64,000 nt of DNA from contig NZ_WOFB01000014.1 of the NCBI RefSeq assembly GCF_009733865.1, positions 62,001-126,000 on the forward strand, written 5' to 3'. The notes below the pieces were generated by a model. That model saw nothing but the letters and a program-made list of their open reading frames with translations, was not told where the DNA came from and did not search any database. Of this stretch, positions 35,053 to 43,498 are shown one piece after another; positions within the stretch are counted from its first letter, which is position 1, and each line of letters starts with the position of its first letter. Made by a program: the position numbers and the translations under genes. Origin of the DNA: Oceanobacillus salinisoli. GTDB taxonomy: Bacteria > Bacillota > Bacilli > Bacillales > Amphibacillaceae.

Positions 35053-35844
35053 ATGGGAAAGCAAAAATTAGAACAATCATTAAAAGAAAAACAAGCAGCT
35101 AATCAACATTTATTTGTACCATATATCATGGCTGGTGATGGTGGCCTTGACATATTAAAAGAACGAATTAACTTTTTAGCCGATAGTGGTGCATCGGCCA
35201 TTGAACTCGGTATCCCTTTTTCTGATCCTGTTGCTGATGGTCCAACCATTCAAGCTGCCGGTATCCGCGCACTGGAAAATGGTACAACACTAAAGGCCGT
35301 GCTTGAAATCCTTGCGTCTTCCAAGGAAGAACGAACGGTCCCTATTATTCTGATGACCTATACTAACCCGATTTATATGTATGGTGTCGAGCAATTTGCC
35401 AAGGACTGTGCGGCATCTGGTGTAGATGGTGTCATTATCCCGGACTTACCGATGGAGGAAGAAAAATTGGTGGATAGGAGTTTATTAGATCATCAGATTG
35501 CTTTTATTCGCCTCGCTGCAATGACTAGTTCAGAAGACAGATTGATTGACATTGCCAGTCGTTCAGAAGGTTTCCTTTATGCAGTATCTGTTATGGGTAC
35601 AACTGGTGCAAGAAAAGCACATCATGATGACGTAAAATCTTATTTGGAAAACCTAAAAAAACATAGTTCAGTCCCGGTCCTGGCAGGATTTGGTGTTTCC
35701 AGCGCAGAACAGGCACAAGAACTAAGTACACACTGTGATGGTGTCATTGTTGGAAGCAAAATCGTTGACCTGTTTCACAACGGCAAATCCGATGAAGTGA
35801 AGAAATTAATAGAAGGAAGTATTCATGTCAGTGTGAATACTTAA
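35053..35844 (+). CDS. trpA: Tryptophan synthase alpha subunit
   Basis: TrpA cleaves indoleglycerol phosphate and passes indole to TrpB. It has 263 residues. The catalytic Glu and Asp are in AIELGIPFSDPVADGPTIQ (Glu) and GVIIPDLPMEEEK (Asp); the phosphate site is AGFGVSSAEQA with VGSKIVD. The usual YITAGDP motif is replaced by YIMAGDGG. It is the last gene of the operon. Only a short hairpin spans its end (AAGTATTCA with TGAATACTT) without a clear T run, so termination here is unclear. Confidence 0.95.
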   Translation: MGKQKLEQSLKEKQAANQHLFVPYIMAGDGGLDILKERINFLADSGASAIELGIPFSDPVADGPTIQAAGIRALENGTTLKAVLEILASSKEERTVPIILMTYTNPIYMYGVEQFAKDCAASGVDGVIIPDLPMEEEKLVDRSLLDHQIAFIRLAAMTSSEDRLIDIASRSEGFLYAVSVMGTTGARKAHHDDVKSYLENLKKHSSVPVLAGFGVSSAEQAQELSTHCDGVIVGSKIVDLFHNGKSDEVKKLIEGSIHVSVNT

Positions 35845-35875
35845 CATTATTCCCAGAAAATAGAAATTAAAAGTC

Positions 35876-35904
35876 TTTACTTGAATTTTTAGAATTGATA
35901 TGAT
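35876..35904 (+). promoter_or_regulatory. Promoter of the TPP-lipM-lipA transcript
   Basis: TTTACT (35876-35881) and TATGAT (35899-35904) are 17 bp apart, and a start near 35911 would place the aptamer at the 5-prime end of the RNA. Confidence 0.55.
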
Positions 35905-35921
35905 TGATATGTAATATATTA

Positions 35922-36008
35922 GCACTGGGGGAGCCCTAATGGCTGAGAATGACTTTCCGTCTAAACCCTTTGCACCCGATATAGGTAATACTAGCGTGGG
36001 TAAGTGCA
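35922..36008 (+). promoter_or_regulatory. TPP riboswitch aptamer (THI element)
   Basis: The THI box order is intact: GCACTGGGGGAGCCC, GGCTGAGAATGA, ACCCTTTGCACCCGAT, GGTAATACTAGCGTGGGTAAGTGC. P1 is formed by GCACT and AGTGC. The 3-prime side of P1 continues as GTGCAGTC (36004-36011), which is perfectly complementary to GACTGCAC (36052-36059) in the following terminator, so the parts of a TPP-off transcriptional switch are all present. Confidence 0.93.
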
Positions 36009-36051
36009 GTCATTATAGTTTCATGTGTCATGTTTATTGATGCATACAAAC

Positions 36052-36083
36052 GACTGCACTCCTTATTTGAGTGCGGTTTTTTT
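36052..36083 (+). terminator. TPP-controlled terminator before lipM
   Basis: CTGCACTC and GAGTGCGG form an 8-bp stem with a 7-nt loop, followed by seven T residues. The left arm is also the target of the antiterminator strand of the riboswitch. Only 42 bp lie between this terminator and the lipM start, leaving little room for a separate promoter. Confidence 0.88.
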
Positions 36084-36124
36084 ATGCAACTAATTTTGGC
36101 TGCTCACAACAAGGAGGTGTTTAT

Positions 36125-36967
36125 TTGCAAGAAGAATGGTTTTTTTTAGACAGTGGGCATCAAAGCGCGGCGGTGAATATGGCGTTGGATGAGTCCCTAT
36201 TAAACTGGCATAGTGAAGGGAAAATCCCACCAACATTGCGCTTTTATGGCTGGTCAACGCCCACTTTATCTGTTGGGCAATTTCAAAAGGTTCAAAAATC
36301 TATCAATTTTGATGCGGTACATAACTATAACTGTGAGTTTGTCCGCCGCTTAACCGGAGGGAGCGCTGTTCTTCATGACAATGAGTTAACCTACAGCATC
36401 GTTGTTTCTGAGGATCATCCAGCTATTCCCGCTTCTATCAGGGAAGCTTACTATATTTTATCGAAAGGGCTTTTTGAAGGATTTAAAAACCTAGGGATCA
36501 CCGTTGACTATGCAACACCGGAAAGAAGTGAAGCAAAAGAAAGAACTGCCGTCTGTTTTGAAAAGGCAGCTTTTTACGAAATGATGGTAGATGGAAAAAA
36601 ATTATCAGGTAATGCGCAAACAAGAAAAAAAGGTGTCTTACTGCAGCATGGATCGATTCCAATGAGTATGAATACCGAAATGCTTTATGACTTATTCCGT
36701 TTCCCTTCTGAGAAAATCAAACAGCGAAAACGGAATGCTTTTCAAAATAAAGCAACCACCATTGATCAACTTACGAATCATTCACACTCATTCAGCATGA
36801 TGAAAGATGCTTTCTATCAAGGTTTTAAAAAAGGATTAAACATTACACTCCATCCTTTTGAACTAACTAAACAGCAATGGGAAGAAGTTCATCACTTAGC
36901 AAACACGAAATATAGCTCAAAAGAATGGAATTATCATCGATCAAAGGAGTCTATACAAAGTGTCTAA
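36125..36967 (+). CDS. lipM: Octanoyltransferase LipM
   Basis: LipM moves octanoyl groups from acyl carrier protein to GcvH, the first step of de novo lipoate synthesis in Bacillus. The protein has 280 residues, as expected. It shows the biotin/lipoate ligase fold: [37 protein letters not shown], the catalytic Cys in [15 protein letters not shown], and [20 protein letters not shown] with its conserved Lys. TTG is the start, directly behind AAGGAGGTG; the longer frame begins inside the terminator. It overlaps lipA by 8 bases. Control by a TPP riboswitch is unusual for this gene. Confidence 0.9.
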   Translation: MQEEWFFLDSGHQSAAVNMALDESLLNWHSEGKIPPTLRFYGWSTPTLSVGQFQKVQKSINFDAVHNYNCEFVRRLTGGSAVLHDNELTYSIVVSEDHPAIPASIREAYYILSKGLFEGFKNLGITVDYATPERSEAKERTAVCFEKAAFYEMMVDGKKLSGNAQTRKKGVLLQHGSIPMSMNTEMLYDLFRFPSEKIKQRKRNAFQNKATTIDQLTNHSHSFSMMKDAFYQGFKKGLNITLHPFELTKQQWEEVHHLANTKYSSKEWNYHRSKESIQSV

Positions 36968-37895
36968 ACAAGAAGAGTACGTTCGCAAACCAGAATGGTT
37001 AAAAATTAAGCTAAATACGAATAAATCGTATACTGGATTAAAGAAATTGATGCGTGATAAAAGTTTGAACACCGTTTGTGAAGAAGCAAGATGCCCTAAC
37101 ATCCATGAATGCTGGAGTGAACGCCAAACCGCCACATTCATGATCTTAGGAGATACATGTACACGTGGATGCAGATTCTGCGCGGTTAAGACAGGTCTTC
37201 CAAATGAACTCGATTGGGGAGAACCAAAACGGGTAGCAGAGTCCGCGAAAGTTATGGGCTTAAAACATGTCGTGGTGACAGCGGTTGCACGGGATGATCT
37301 AAATGATGGCGGTGCTGCCGTTTTTGCTGAAACGGTTCGTGCCATTCGCAAGGAAAATCCTGGCTGTACCATTGAAATACTTCCTTCCGATATGAAAGGT
37401 GATTATGAAAGCCTTCACACTTTAATGGATAGTAAACCCGATATTTTCAACCATAATATCGAGACAGTTCGCAGGTTAACGAAGAAGGTACGTGCTATTG
37501 CCAAATATGACCGTTCCTTGCAATTATTGCAGCGCGTAAAAGAGATTGCACCTGACACACCGACAAAATCCAGTATCATGGTCGGATTGGGCGAAACAAA
37601 AGAAGAAATTGTTGAAGCAATGGATGATTTACTCGCACATGATGTAGATATTATGACGATTGGCCAATATTTACAGCCAACGAAAAGCCATTTAAATGTG
37701 GAACGTTATTATCATCCTGATGAATTTGAAGAATTAAAAAAAATTGCACTACAAAAAGGATTTAAGCATTGTGAGGCTGGCCCACTAGTTCGCTCCTCTT
37801 ACCATGCGGATGAACAAGTAAGTGCCGCTTCCAAACAAAATAGAATTAAATATATGAAAGGCATTGAAGAACAGGAAGAAAAGCAGATTTTTTAA
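36960..37895 (+). CDS. lipA: Lipoyl synthase
   Basis: LipA is a radical-SAM enzyme that inserts two sulfur atoms into protein-bound octanoyl groups. It has 311 residues. The auxiliary cluster cysteines are in [13 protein letters not shown] and the radical-SAM cluster in [22 protein letters not shown] and the C-terminal RSSYHA motif, whose Ser binds the auxiliary cluster, are present. GTG is the start, 10 nt after AAAGGAG within the end of lipM. Its expression depends on the same leader as lipM. Confidence 0.95.
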   Translation: MSKQEEYVRKPEWLKIKLNTNKSYTGLKKLMRDKSLNTVCEEARCPNIHECWSERQTATFMILGDTCTRGCRFCAVKTGLPNELDWGEPKRVAESAKVMGLKHVVVTAVARDDLNDGGAAVFAETVRAIRKENPGCTIEILPSDMKGDYESLHTLMDSKPDIFNHNIETVRRLTKKVRAIAKYDRSLQLLQRVKEIAPDTPTKSSIMVGLGETKEEIVEAMDDLLAHDVDIMTIGQYLQPTKSHLNVERYYHPDEFEELKKIALQKGFKHCEAGPLVRSSYHADEQVSAASKQNRIKYMKGIEEQEEKQIF

Positions 37896-37904
37896 TGAAC
37901 GCAC

Positions 37905-37944
37905 AAAAGGCAATTGCTCCGAGCTGTAGCAATTGCCTTTTTTT
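37905..37944 (+). terminator. Terminator of the lipM-lipA operon
   Basis: AAAAGGCAATTGCT and AGCAATTGCCTTTT pair around a 9-nt loop, followed by more T residues. Confidence 0.9.
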
Positions 37945-38057
37945 CATAATGCTGTTTTCTAAAAGCTCTTCTCGCAAAGTTTGTTGTTATGAATAGATAT
38001 AAACTTTGGACTAACATTAAGTAATGTCGGAGCAAATCTACTACTGGACCGGGAAGT

Positions 38058-38140
38058 CTTATATATGAACGCTCCTCTCCCTTTTATGAGCGGAAATTCT
38101 TATTTATGAGCGCTCCCCTCCCTTTTATAAGCGATAGTGG
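38058..38140. repeat. Two imperfect direct repeats of about 42 bp
   Basis: TATATGAACGCTCCTCTCCC with TTTTATGAGCGGAAATTCT is followed by TTATGAGCGCTCCCCTCCC with TTTTATAAGCG. No coding potential is seen in 37945-38589. Confidence 0.55.
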
Positions 38141-38149
38141 CCGGAAGTT

Positions 38150-38300
38150 TATTTAAAATACGACTTTCATTAAAATGCAACAATCTTTTAGAAAACAGCC
38201 TTTCTAAGAAAACTGGGACTGCAGTTACCGCCCCACCAAAGATTCTTTTCTTTTTGCAGAAAAATTTTATTCCAGACTTGATATAAAATAGGTCTAACTT
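38150..38300. repeat. Repeat family D, inverted copy
   Basis: On the minus strand it reads TTATATCAAGTCTGGAATAA, then TTTTTCTGCAAAAAGAAAAG and GGTAACTGCAGTCCCAGTT, the same order of blocks as at 10035-10128. Confidence 0.6.
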
Positions 38301-38322
38301 TACATCTTGTTGGAGTAATAAT

Positions 38323-38347
38323 TACCGCTACGGAAATACACTACGCT
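38323..38347. repeat. Truncated end of a family A element
   Basis: Only TACCGCTACGGAAATACACT and ACGCT of the element remain. The sequence then departs from the family. Confidence 0.55.
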
Positions 38348-38352
38348 CACCT

Positions 38353-38383
38353 AAAAAAAGGAAAGCCAGTATACCGGCTTTCC
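38353..38383 (-). terminator. Orphan minus-strand terminator
   Basis: On the minus strand GGAAAGCCgGTATACtGGCTTTCC is followed by seven T residues. No intact minus-strand gene directly precedes it; the nearest feature upstream on that strand is the terminator at 38908. It may be a relic of a lost gene. Confidence 0.5.
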
Positions 38384-38589
38384 ACCAAAGAGAACGAATC
38401 ATGGATTGAAGGAAAAACTCAATCTAAACAATTTCTTGTCTAGATTTAATATATATATATTCCATCTAAGTGGACTTGTATAGTTTGCCTCCCCTAAGAT
38501 ATATGTACAATTTTGTTGAGCTTCCACTTATTATAGAAATTCAGTAGACTGGTATACTAAATAAAGAACATTTCTGATGAGGTGAACAT

Positions 38590-38928
38590 ATGAGAAGCTT
38601 TAAAGAACTTACCAACATGGATATGGTGGAACAATTTATCCAAGACAATACCTTATCTTTTCTATATATTTCCCGACCAAATTGCAGTGTCTGCCACGGA
38701 CTCCTTCCACAAGTACAAGCATTATTGGAAAAATACCCAGAGATACAATTAGGCCATATTAATACAGAAGCAGTAGAAGCGGTTGCTGGGCGCTTTAACA
38801 TATTTACAGTACCTGTGCTTTTACTTTTCGTCGAGGGCAAGGAATTCATTCGGGAAGCACGCATCGTTCATATGGATCTATTGGAGGATAAACTGGATAA
38901 GATATATGAAAATGTGGCTGGCATATAA
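38590..38928 (+). CDS. Thioredoxin-like protein (YdbP-like)
   Basis: This is a 112-residue single-domain thioredoxin-fold protein. The active-site pair is in RPNCSVCHGLLPQV (C-S-V-C), the cis-Pro in FNIFTVPVLLLF. The CSVC motif differs from the CGPC of thioredoxin and matches small Bacillus thioredoxin-like proteins. It has no signal peptide, so it is cytoplasmic. It starts with ATG after GATGAGGTG. It is convergent with the following membrane protein gene. Confidence 0.8.
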   Translation: MRSFKELTNMDMVEQFIQDNTLSFLYISRPNCSVCHGLLPQVQALLEKYPEIQLGHINTEAVEAVAGRFNIFTVPVLLLFVEGKEFIREARIVHMDLLEDKLDKIYENVAGI

Positions 38929-38942
38929 TCAAGCCAGCTACA
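38908..38942 (-). terminator. Terminator at the end of the YtrA-type operon
   Basis: On the minus strand ATGTAGCTGGC and GCCAGCCACAT pair around 11 nt and are followed by TTTTC. It overlaps the end of the convergent thioredoxin-like gene. Confidence 0.6.
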
Positions 38943-38952
38943 TTTCCTTAAA

Positions 38953-40146
38953 TTATTCAACGATTATTTGATTAAAATCTAAATAACCATCCTTGAAGCT
39001 TTGCTGATCCGTAGATTCTACTTTTCCTTCATAAAGCAGCTCTTCCGTTTCTGTATCGATAACCAATACGTTTGCTCCCTCATCACCGAAATTCGTAATA
39101 TACATGTTTCCATTTTTCACTATAGGGAAATAATTCATATCATACACTTCTTCTGTTGTTTGTATGTCTATTGTATTTAGTTCCTGATTTTCGATATGAT
39201 AGGCTGTTATTTGTAACTCCTCTTCCTTTGTCTCGATAAAGTATATAGTCGAACCATTTACGTGTACTATATTCTCAATCCCTTTTAATTTATCGGGAAG
39301 GTCGATTTCCACTAATTCATTGGCAGCATATTCGTAAGCAATATATTCTGTTCTTGTATGCATGGAAGAATCAGCTCTATCATCTTGTTCCACATAATCT
39401 AACCGAAAGACAAAATAGTCCTCCTGCCCAATACTTGAATAACTGTTTACTTCCCCCAAATGGGTCCATTCGCTGCCAGTGTAGTCTCCCTCATTCGAAT
39501 AGATGACATCATCACTAATGATCTTCTGATTTCCTATATCTACACGATATACATGAAATTCCTCTGTATCTGATTGAGATGGACCACCTGAATAAAAATT
39601 ACGTGTAACAATAGATAACTCATCTTGAATCATTTGAACATCCTGTATATTCATATACTGATAGTTCTTATCAGGTATGTTGACTTGAAAACTTGTGACA
39701 TCCTTCGTATTCTTATCCAACATCTCTACTTCAAAGGAAGTTTCATGATAATCAATCCCAAATGGCCCTACATGTACTAGCCATTCTTCATTTTCAAAAA
39801 AGGTGGGAATACTCTCCCCTTTTCCGCGCATGAAATTGCGGTAGTCTTTCTGAAGTCTTTTAATCTCAGAATCTATATATAGACCCGTGAGTCGATCCAT
39901 ATAAGATAATTCGCTCTGATAAACACTGCCTTCCCTGGTAATCTTTAAATAATCTCCATAGCTATGATTATTACTGACATACCGGGTGATTAATGTTAAA
40001 TCTTCTACTGCTTTGTCATCGCCGCTTATTTTTTGTATGGAAAAATCCGGATAATTATTGCTTGCTAAACCTGCTTGAACATAATATGTTCCTACACTTA
40101 AAATAATAATTGTAAAAATACCTATTAATTTCCAGTATCGCAACAT
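38953..40146 (-). CDS. Uncharacterised membrane-anchored protein of an ABC operon
   Basis: This 397-residue protein has one N-terminal membrane segment (residues 7-27, YWKLIGIFTIIILSVGTYYV) and a large outside domain rich in beta strands and acidic residues. Repeated blocks such as YITNFGDEGANVLVIDTETEELLYEG suggest a beta-propeller-like fold. I do not recognise the family. It is the last gene of the operon with a GntR regulator, ATPase and permease, 13 bp after the permease. It may therefore be the surface partner or sensor of that transporter; this is inference. Confidence 0.6.
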   Translation of the reverse strand: MLRYWKLIGIFTIIILSVGTYYVQAGLASNNYPDFSIQKISGDDKAVEDLTLITRYVSNNHSYGDYLKITREGSVYQSELSYMDRLTGLYIDSEIKRLQKDYRNFMRGKGESIPTFFENEEWLVHVGPFGIDYHETSFEVEMLDKNTKDVTSFQVNIPDKNYQYMNIQDVQMIQDELSIVTRNFYSGGPSQSDTEEFHVYRVDIGNQKIISDDVIYSNEGDYTGSEWTHLGEVNSYSSIGQEDYFVFRLDYVEQDDRADSSMHTRTEYIAYEYAANELVEIDLPDKLKGIENIVHVNGSTIYFIETKEEELQITAYHIENQELNTIDIQTTEEVYDMNYFPIVKNGNMYITNFGDEGANVLVIDTETEELLYEGKVESTDQQSFKDGYLDFNQIIVE

Positions 40147-40159
40147 TCTTCCCCCTCCC

Positions 40160-40999
40160 TTAAACCGTTACCTTCTGATTGATAAGGTAATTGCTCAGCC
40201 AAATAGAAAAAACGGTAATAAGTAGTCCTAAGATAATTTCTAATACAAAAATCTCACTTGGATATAAATAACCAAATCCCCAATAAATCTCTGCCATAAT
40301 CGGAAATAAAAATACGGTTACGGCAACAAAATAATAAACAATACCAAATATAATTCCTTTTATTCGAAAGCTTCTTTCAAACAAAATAGAAGTAAACAAT
40401 ATAAATACCATCATAAATCCGATTCCATAATTAATAAGAAACTGAACGAAACTATTAGGAATAAGAATTTGAAGATATCCATAGCCAGCTCCATTGATGA
40501 TCTCATTTAAGGGCATATCCATCCGCAAATCTACAGGTATGATTGATTTGAATATCGTATTTTCAATTGGAAGTAAAATAAGTTGAATCCCTACCAATCC
40601 TAATACCATTAAAAAGATTGCAGTTGCTTTTGCCAGAAACACGTTTAACCTTGCTGTCGGCAGCATCAGTAAACGATAAATAAACGTATTTTTCCCAAAC
40701 CAGTCCCTGTACCAAATTAAAAAACAATAAAAAATTAAAGCAGCTGCACTTAAAGCAATCGGAATCATAAACCAGCCTGTTTGTAATAATTGATGTATAC
40801 TTAATTTTCCATTTTGTGATATAAATTGCTCTAAAGACAGTGAATTTTCATATATAGCGACATTTGCCCGTTCTAAATAATCTCTGGATTTCAGAATGAC
40901 TCCGGTAATTTGTGAAATGATAGTTAAACCGATTAACACGAAATAAATGTTTATAAATCGTTTTAATTCAAAATCAACTAATTTTAAATAGTTCTTCAT
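40160..40999 (-). CDS. ABC transporter permease (YtrC/D-like)
   Basis: This 279-residue integral membrane protein has about six helices (near residues 17-35, 70-92, 110-135, 170-200, 215-235 and 248-270). There is no EAA loop, so it is of the ABC-2/exporter type found with YtrB-like ATPases. It overlaps the ATPase gene by 4 bases. The export substrate is unknown; such operons in relatives respond to cell-wall antibiotics. Confidence 0.72.
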   Translation of the reverse strand: MKNYLKLVDFELKRFINIYFVLIGLTIISQITGVILKSRDYLERANVAIYENSLSLEQFISQNGKLSIHQLLQTGWFMIPIALSAAALIFYCFLIWYRDWFGKNTFIYRLLMLPTARLNVFLAKATAIFLMVLGLVGIQLILLPIENTIFKSIIPVDLRMDMPLNEIINGAGYGYLQILIPNSFVQFLINYGIGFMMVFILFTSILFERSFRIKGIIFGIVYYFVAVTVFLFPIMAEIYWGFGYLYPSEIFVLEIILGLLITVFSIWLSNYLINQKVTV

Positions 41000-41685
41000 C
41001 GCTGATAAACCTCCCTCATTACATCGACAACTGACTTCCCTTCGTTTTCACGCACTTCTTCTGTACTAAATTCCCTTAACACCATTCCATCATCAAGAAG
41101 GACTGCTTTATCGATTAAATGTTCAATATCATTAATTTCATGGGTGGTAATGATCACACCACGGTCTTCTACTAAATGACTCGTGAATACATTTGCAATT
41201 TGTTCCCGGCTGAAAATATCAATCCCAGAGAAAGGTTCATCCATGAGTAAATAATCAACATCTAAGGCGAGCCCCAGTAATAGATTAACCTTTGCAGTAT
41301 TCCCCTTTGACAGGCTGGAGATTTTCTCATTTTCTTTTAATCGAAAGAATTCCAGTAATTCCTTCGCCCGGATTTCATTCCAGCTTGTATAGAAATCCTT
41401 CATAAATTGTAAAGCTTCCCCAATGGTCATTTGTGGCAGCATCGTTATCGCATCAGGAATAAAAGTGATTTTTTCATAGCTATGTTTATTTAACTTCTCT
41501 CCATCTATTAATATTTCACCACTTTTAAAGGAAGTAAGATTCATAATAGCATTCATAATCGTAGTTTTCCCTGCACCATTAATACCCATTAAACAGGTAA
41601 TTTCCCCTTTTTCAGCCGTAAACGAAATCCCCTTCAGCACCTTTTTACGCCCAAAGTTTTTAGCTAGATCCTTTACTTCAATCAT
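40996..41685 (-). CDS. ABC transporter ATP-binding protein (YtrB-like)
   Basis: This 229-residue ATPase has Walker A GINGAGKTT and Walker B YLLMDEPFSGID. Its signature is degenerate, LSKGNTAKVNLLLGLA in place of LSGGQ, as is common in the YtrB/BcrA branch. The H-loop is in ITTHEINDIE. It lies 12 bp after the GntR regulator and overlaps the permease gene, so it is the second gene of the operon. Confidence 0.85.
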   Translation of the reverse strand: MIEVKDLAKNFGRKKVLKGISFTAEKGEITCLMGINGAGKTTIMNAIMNLTSFKSGEILIDGEKLNKHSYEKITFIPDAITMLPQMTIGEALQFMKDFYTSWNEIRAKELLEFFRLKENEKISSLSKGNTAKVNLLLGLALDVDYLLMDEPFSGIDIFSREQIANVFTSHLVEDRGVIITTHEINDIEHLIDKAVLLDDGMVLREFSTEEVRENEGKSVVDVMREVYQR

Positions 41686-41697
41686 TCTATCTCCCCC

Positions 41698-42072
41698 CTA
41701 ACCTTCTTCATCATCATGGTATTTCTCTTTGATTAACCCTACTACTTCATCGATTGGTACATGAATTGGCCGAATAGCCGATACAAAATTATTGACAGCT
41801 TCCAAAATTAATTCTTCACGCACATTGTCGATCACTTTTTCATTCTTCGTTATTTTACTCGGACTATTCCCCTCGGTATAAATCAAACCCGCTTCCTCCA
41901 TTTCCTTATACGCACGCTGCGCTGTATTTGGATTAATTTTTAATTGAGTTGCCAATTCTCTTCGTGATGGAATTTCCTGTCCGGGTTCAAAGTGGCCAGT
42001 TGCAATTTGTTCTTTAAAGTGCCGAACGACTTGCACATATACTGGATCCCGTTTATTAAATGTCACTTTCAT
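41698..42072 (-). CDS. GntR-family regulator, YtrA subfamily
   Basis: This 124-residue repressor has an N-terminal winged helix (GQEIPSRRELATQLKINPNTAQRAYKEMEEAGLIY) and only a short C-terminal tail. This is the mark of the YtrA subfamily, which lacks an effector domain. It is the first gene of the operon it probably represses. Upstream are several copies of the half-site GTGTATGA, like the AGTGTA/TACACT operator known for YtrA of Bacillus subtilis, supporting autoregulation. Confidence 0.85.
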   Translation of the reverse strand: MKVTFNKRDPVYVQVVRHFKEQIATGHFEPGQEIPSRRELATQLKINPNTAQRAYKEMEEAGLIYTEGNSPSKITKNEKVIDNVREELILEAVNNFVSAIRPIHVPIDEVVGLIKEKYHDDEEG

Positions 42073-42120
42073 AGCAACAGCTCCTATATTCTTCTCTGTT
42101 GTTTCCGCGTATTACAACCA

Positions 42121-42170
42121 TCATACACTTTGCGTATAAAAAAAGTGTATGAGTCACTTCATACACTTTC
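42121..42170 (-). promoter_or_regulatory. Operator region of the YtrA-type regulator
   Basis: TCATACACTT (42121-42130) and AAGTGTATGA (42143-42152) form one inverted pair; AGTGTA (42144-42149) and TACACT (42162-42167) form a second with a 12-bp gap. Another half-site, AGTGTATGA, lies in the promoter spacer near 42222-42234. The spacing is close to the AGTGTA-N13-TACACT reported for Bacillus subtilis YtrA. Confidence 0.65.
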
Positions 42171-42213
42171 AATAAAAAATATGTATGAAGGATGTAGTAC
42201 ACCTTCGAGTTGT

Positions 42214-42243
42214 ATTATATGATTCATACACTATAAATGTCAA
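42214..42243 (-). promoter_or_regulatory. Promoter of the YtrA-type ABC operon
   Basis: On the minus strand TTGACA (42243-42238) and TATAAT (42219-42214) are separated by 18 bp; both hexamers are perfect. An AGTGTATGA half-site lies in the spacer, a position suited to repression. Confidence 0.8.
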
Positions 42244-42409
42244 CCGTATTTCAAAATATTTTTCAGGATTTCCTAATCATCCTTGATTTAACCGGTTCAG
42301 AGTTATGTCTACGATTATAGTATTTATGTTAAAATTGGCTTATCTTGAGAAGCTTAATTCTACTAGTACTAGAATATATATTGAACAGGAAGAGGAGAAT
42401 AAACCACCA

Positions 42410-43174
42410 ATGAAACTCGTATCTTGGAATGTAAACGGACTGCGTGCATGTGTCCGAAAAGGATTTTTAGATTATTTTCATGAAATCGATGCAGATATAT
42501 TTTGTGTTCAGGAAACGAAATTACAAGAAGGGCAAATAAACCTAGAACTTGAAGGATACCATCAATATTGGAATTATGCAGAAAGAAAGGGCTATTCTGG
42601 TACAGCTATCTTTACGAAGCAAAAACCGCTGTCTGTTTCCTATGGAGTCGGGGAAGAAGAAAATCAGGAAGAAGGCCGAATCATTACTTTAGAGTATGAC
42701 GAATTCTATTTAGTTAATGTTTATACCCCAAACGCAAAAAGAGATTTAACGCGGTTAGCTTATCGTTTGCAATGGGAAGACGAGCTCTTTGCCTATTTAA
42801 GACAGCTTGATGAAAAAAAGCCCGTGATCTATTGCGGAGATTTAAATGTAGCTCACAAAGAAATCGATTTAAAAAACGATAAAACCAATCATGGTAATTC
42901 AGGGTTTACGACAGAAGAACGCGGCAAAATGACCAGACTCCTGGATTCCGGATTTATCGATAGTCTCCGTTACTTTTACCCGAATAAAGATGACGTTTAT
43001 ACGTGGTGGTCGTATATGAAGACGATTCGTGAACGAAATGTTGGCTGGAGAATCGATTATTTTATCGTTTCTGATCGGATAAAAGATTGGTTAACCGATT
43101 CACAAGTACATTCTCATATTTTAGGCAGTGACCATTGTCCTGTTATGCTGGAATTAGATTATCGAAATAAATAG
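42410..43174 (+). CDS. exoA: Exodeoxyribonuclease III (ExoA)
   Basis: This is an AP endonuclease/3-prime exonuclease for base excision repair, 254 residues. Catalytic residues appear in SWNVNGLRACVRKG (Asn), CVQETKLQEGQ (Glu), the YTPNAKRDLTRL block, YCGDLNVAHKEID (Asp, Asn) and ILGSDHCPVMLEL (Asp, His). The start MKLVSWNVNG is fixed by family alignment; the GAGGAG site lies 13 nt upstream, a rather long spacing. The longer upstream frame has no support. Confidence 0.93.
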   Translation: MKLVSWNVNGLRACVRKGFLDYFHEIDADIFCVQETKLQEGQINLELEGYHQYWNYAERKGYSGTAIFTKQKPLSVSYGVGEEENQEEGRIITLEYDEFYLVNVYTPNAKRDLTRLAYRLQWEDELFAYLRQLDEKKPVIYCGDLNVAHKEIDLKNDKTNHGNSGFTTEERGKMTRLLDSGFIDSLRYFYPNKDDVYTWWSYMKTIRERNVGWRIDYFIVSDRIKDWLTDSQVHSHILGSDHCPVMLELDYRNK

Positions 43175-43258
43175 AGGTTTAACCCAAGCATTATAGATAA
43201 TATTTTCGTAATGTTGTAAAATAAAGATAATGAAATATGTGCAGGGTGGTGGATTCAT

Positions 43259-43498
43259 ATGCGTTCGGTTAAGATGAGTAAAATAGAAAGAAATATTAAA
43301 ACAAATCGGCAAAATGTAAATGCGCAAATTCAAGAAACTCACAATAAATATCCACGTATAAGAAGAAGCAGACCAAGAGATTTTGATGAACGGAATGCTT
43401 TAACACAAATTACTAAAGCAAGTATTGAACGTGCTAAACGTGATGGGAAAATGAAAATGATTGGAAAGCAGAAGATGTATTATGATCCAACTGAGTGA
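43259..43498 (+). CDS. Small basic protein preceding a nucleotidyltransferase
   Basis: This 79-residue protein is rich in Lys and Arg (IRRSRPRDFDERNALTQITK, then ASIERAKRDGKMKMIGKQ), has no membrane segment and matches no family I know. It starts with ATG after GGTGG and overlaps the following nucleotidyltransferase gene by 17 bases, so the two are almost certainly co-translated. The size, charge and tight pairing are those of an antitoxin or a nucleic-acid-binding partner, but no known antitoxin motif is visible. Confidence 0.6.
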   Translation: MRSVKMSKIERNIKTNRQNVNAQIQETHNKYPRIRRSRPRDFDERNALTQITKASIERAKRDGKMKMIGKQKMYYDPTE

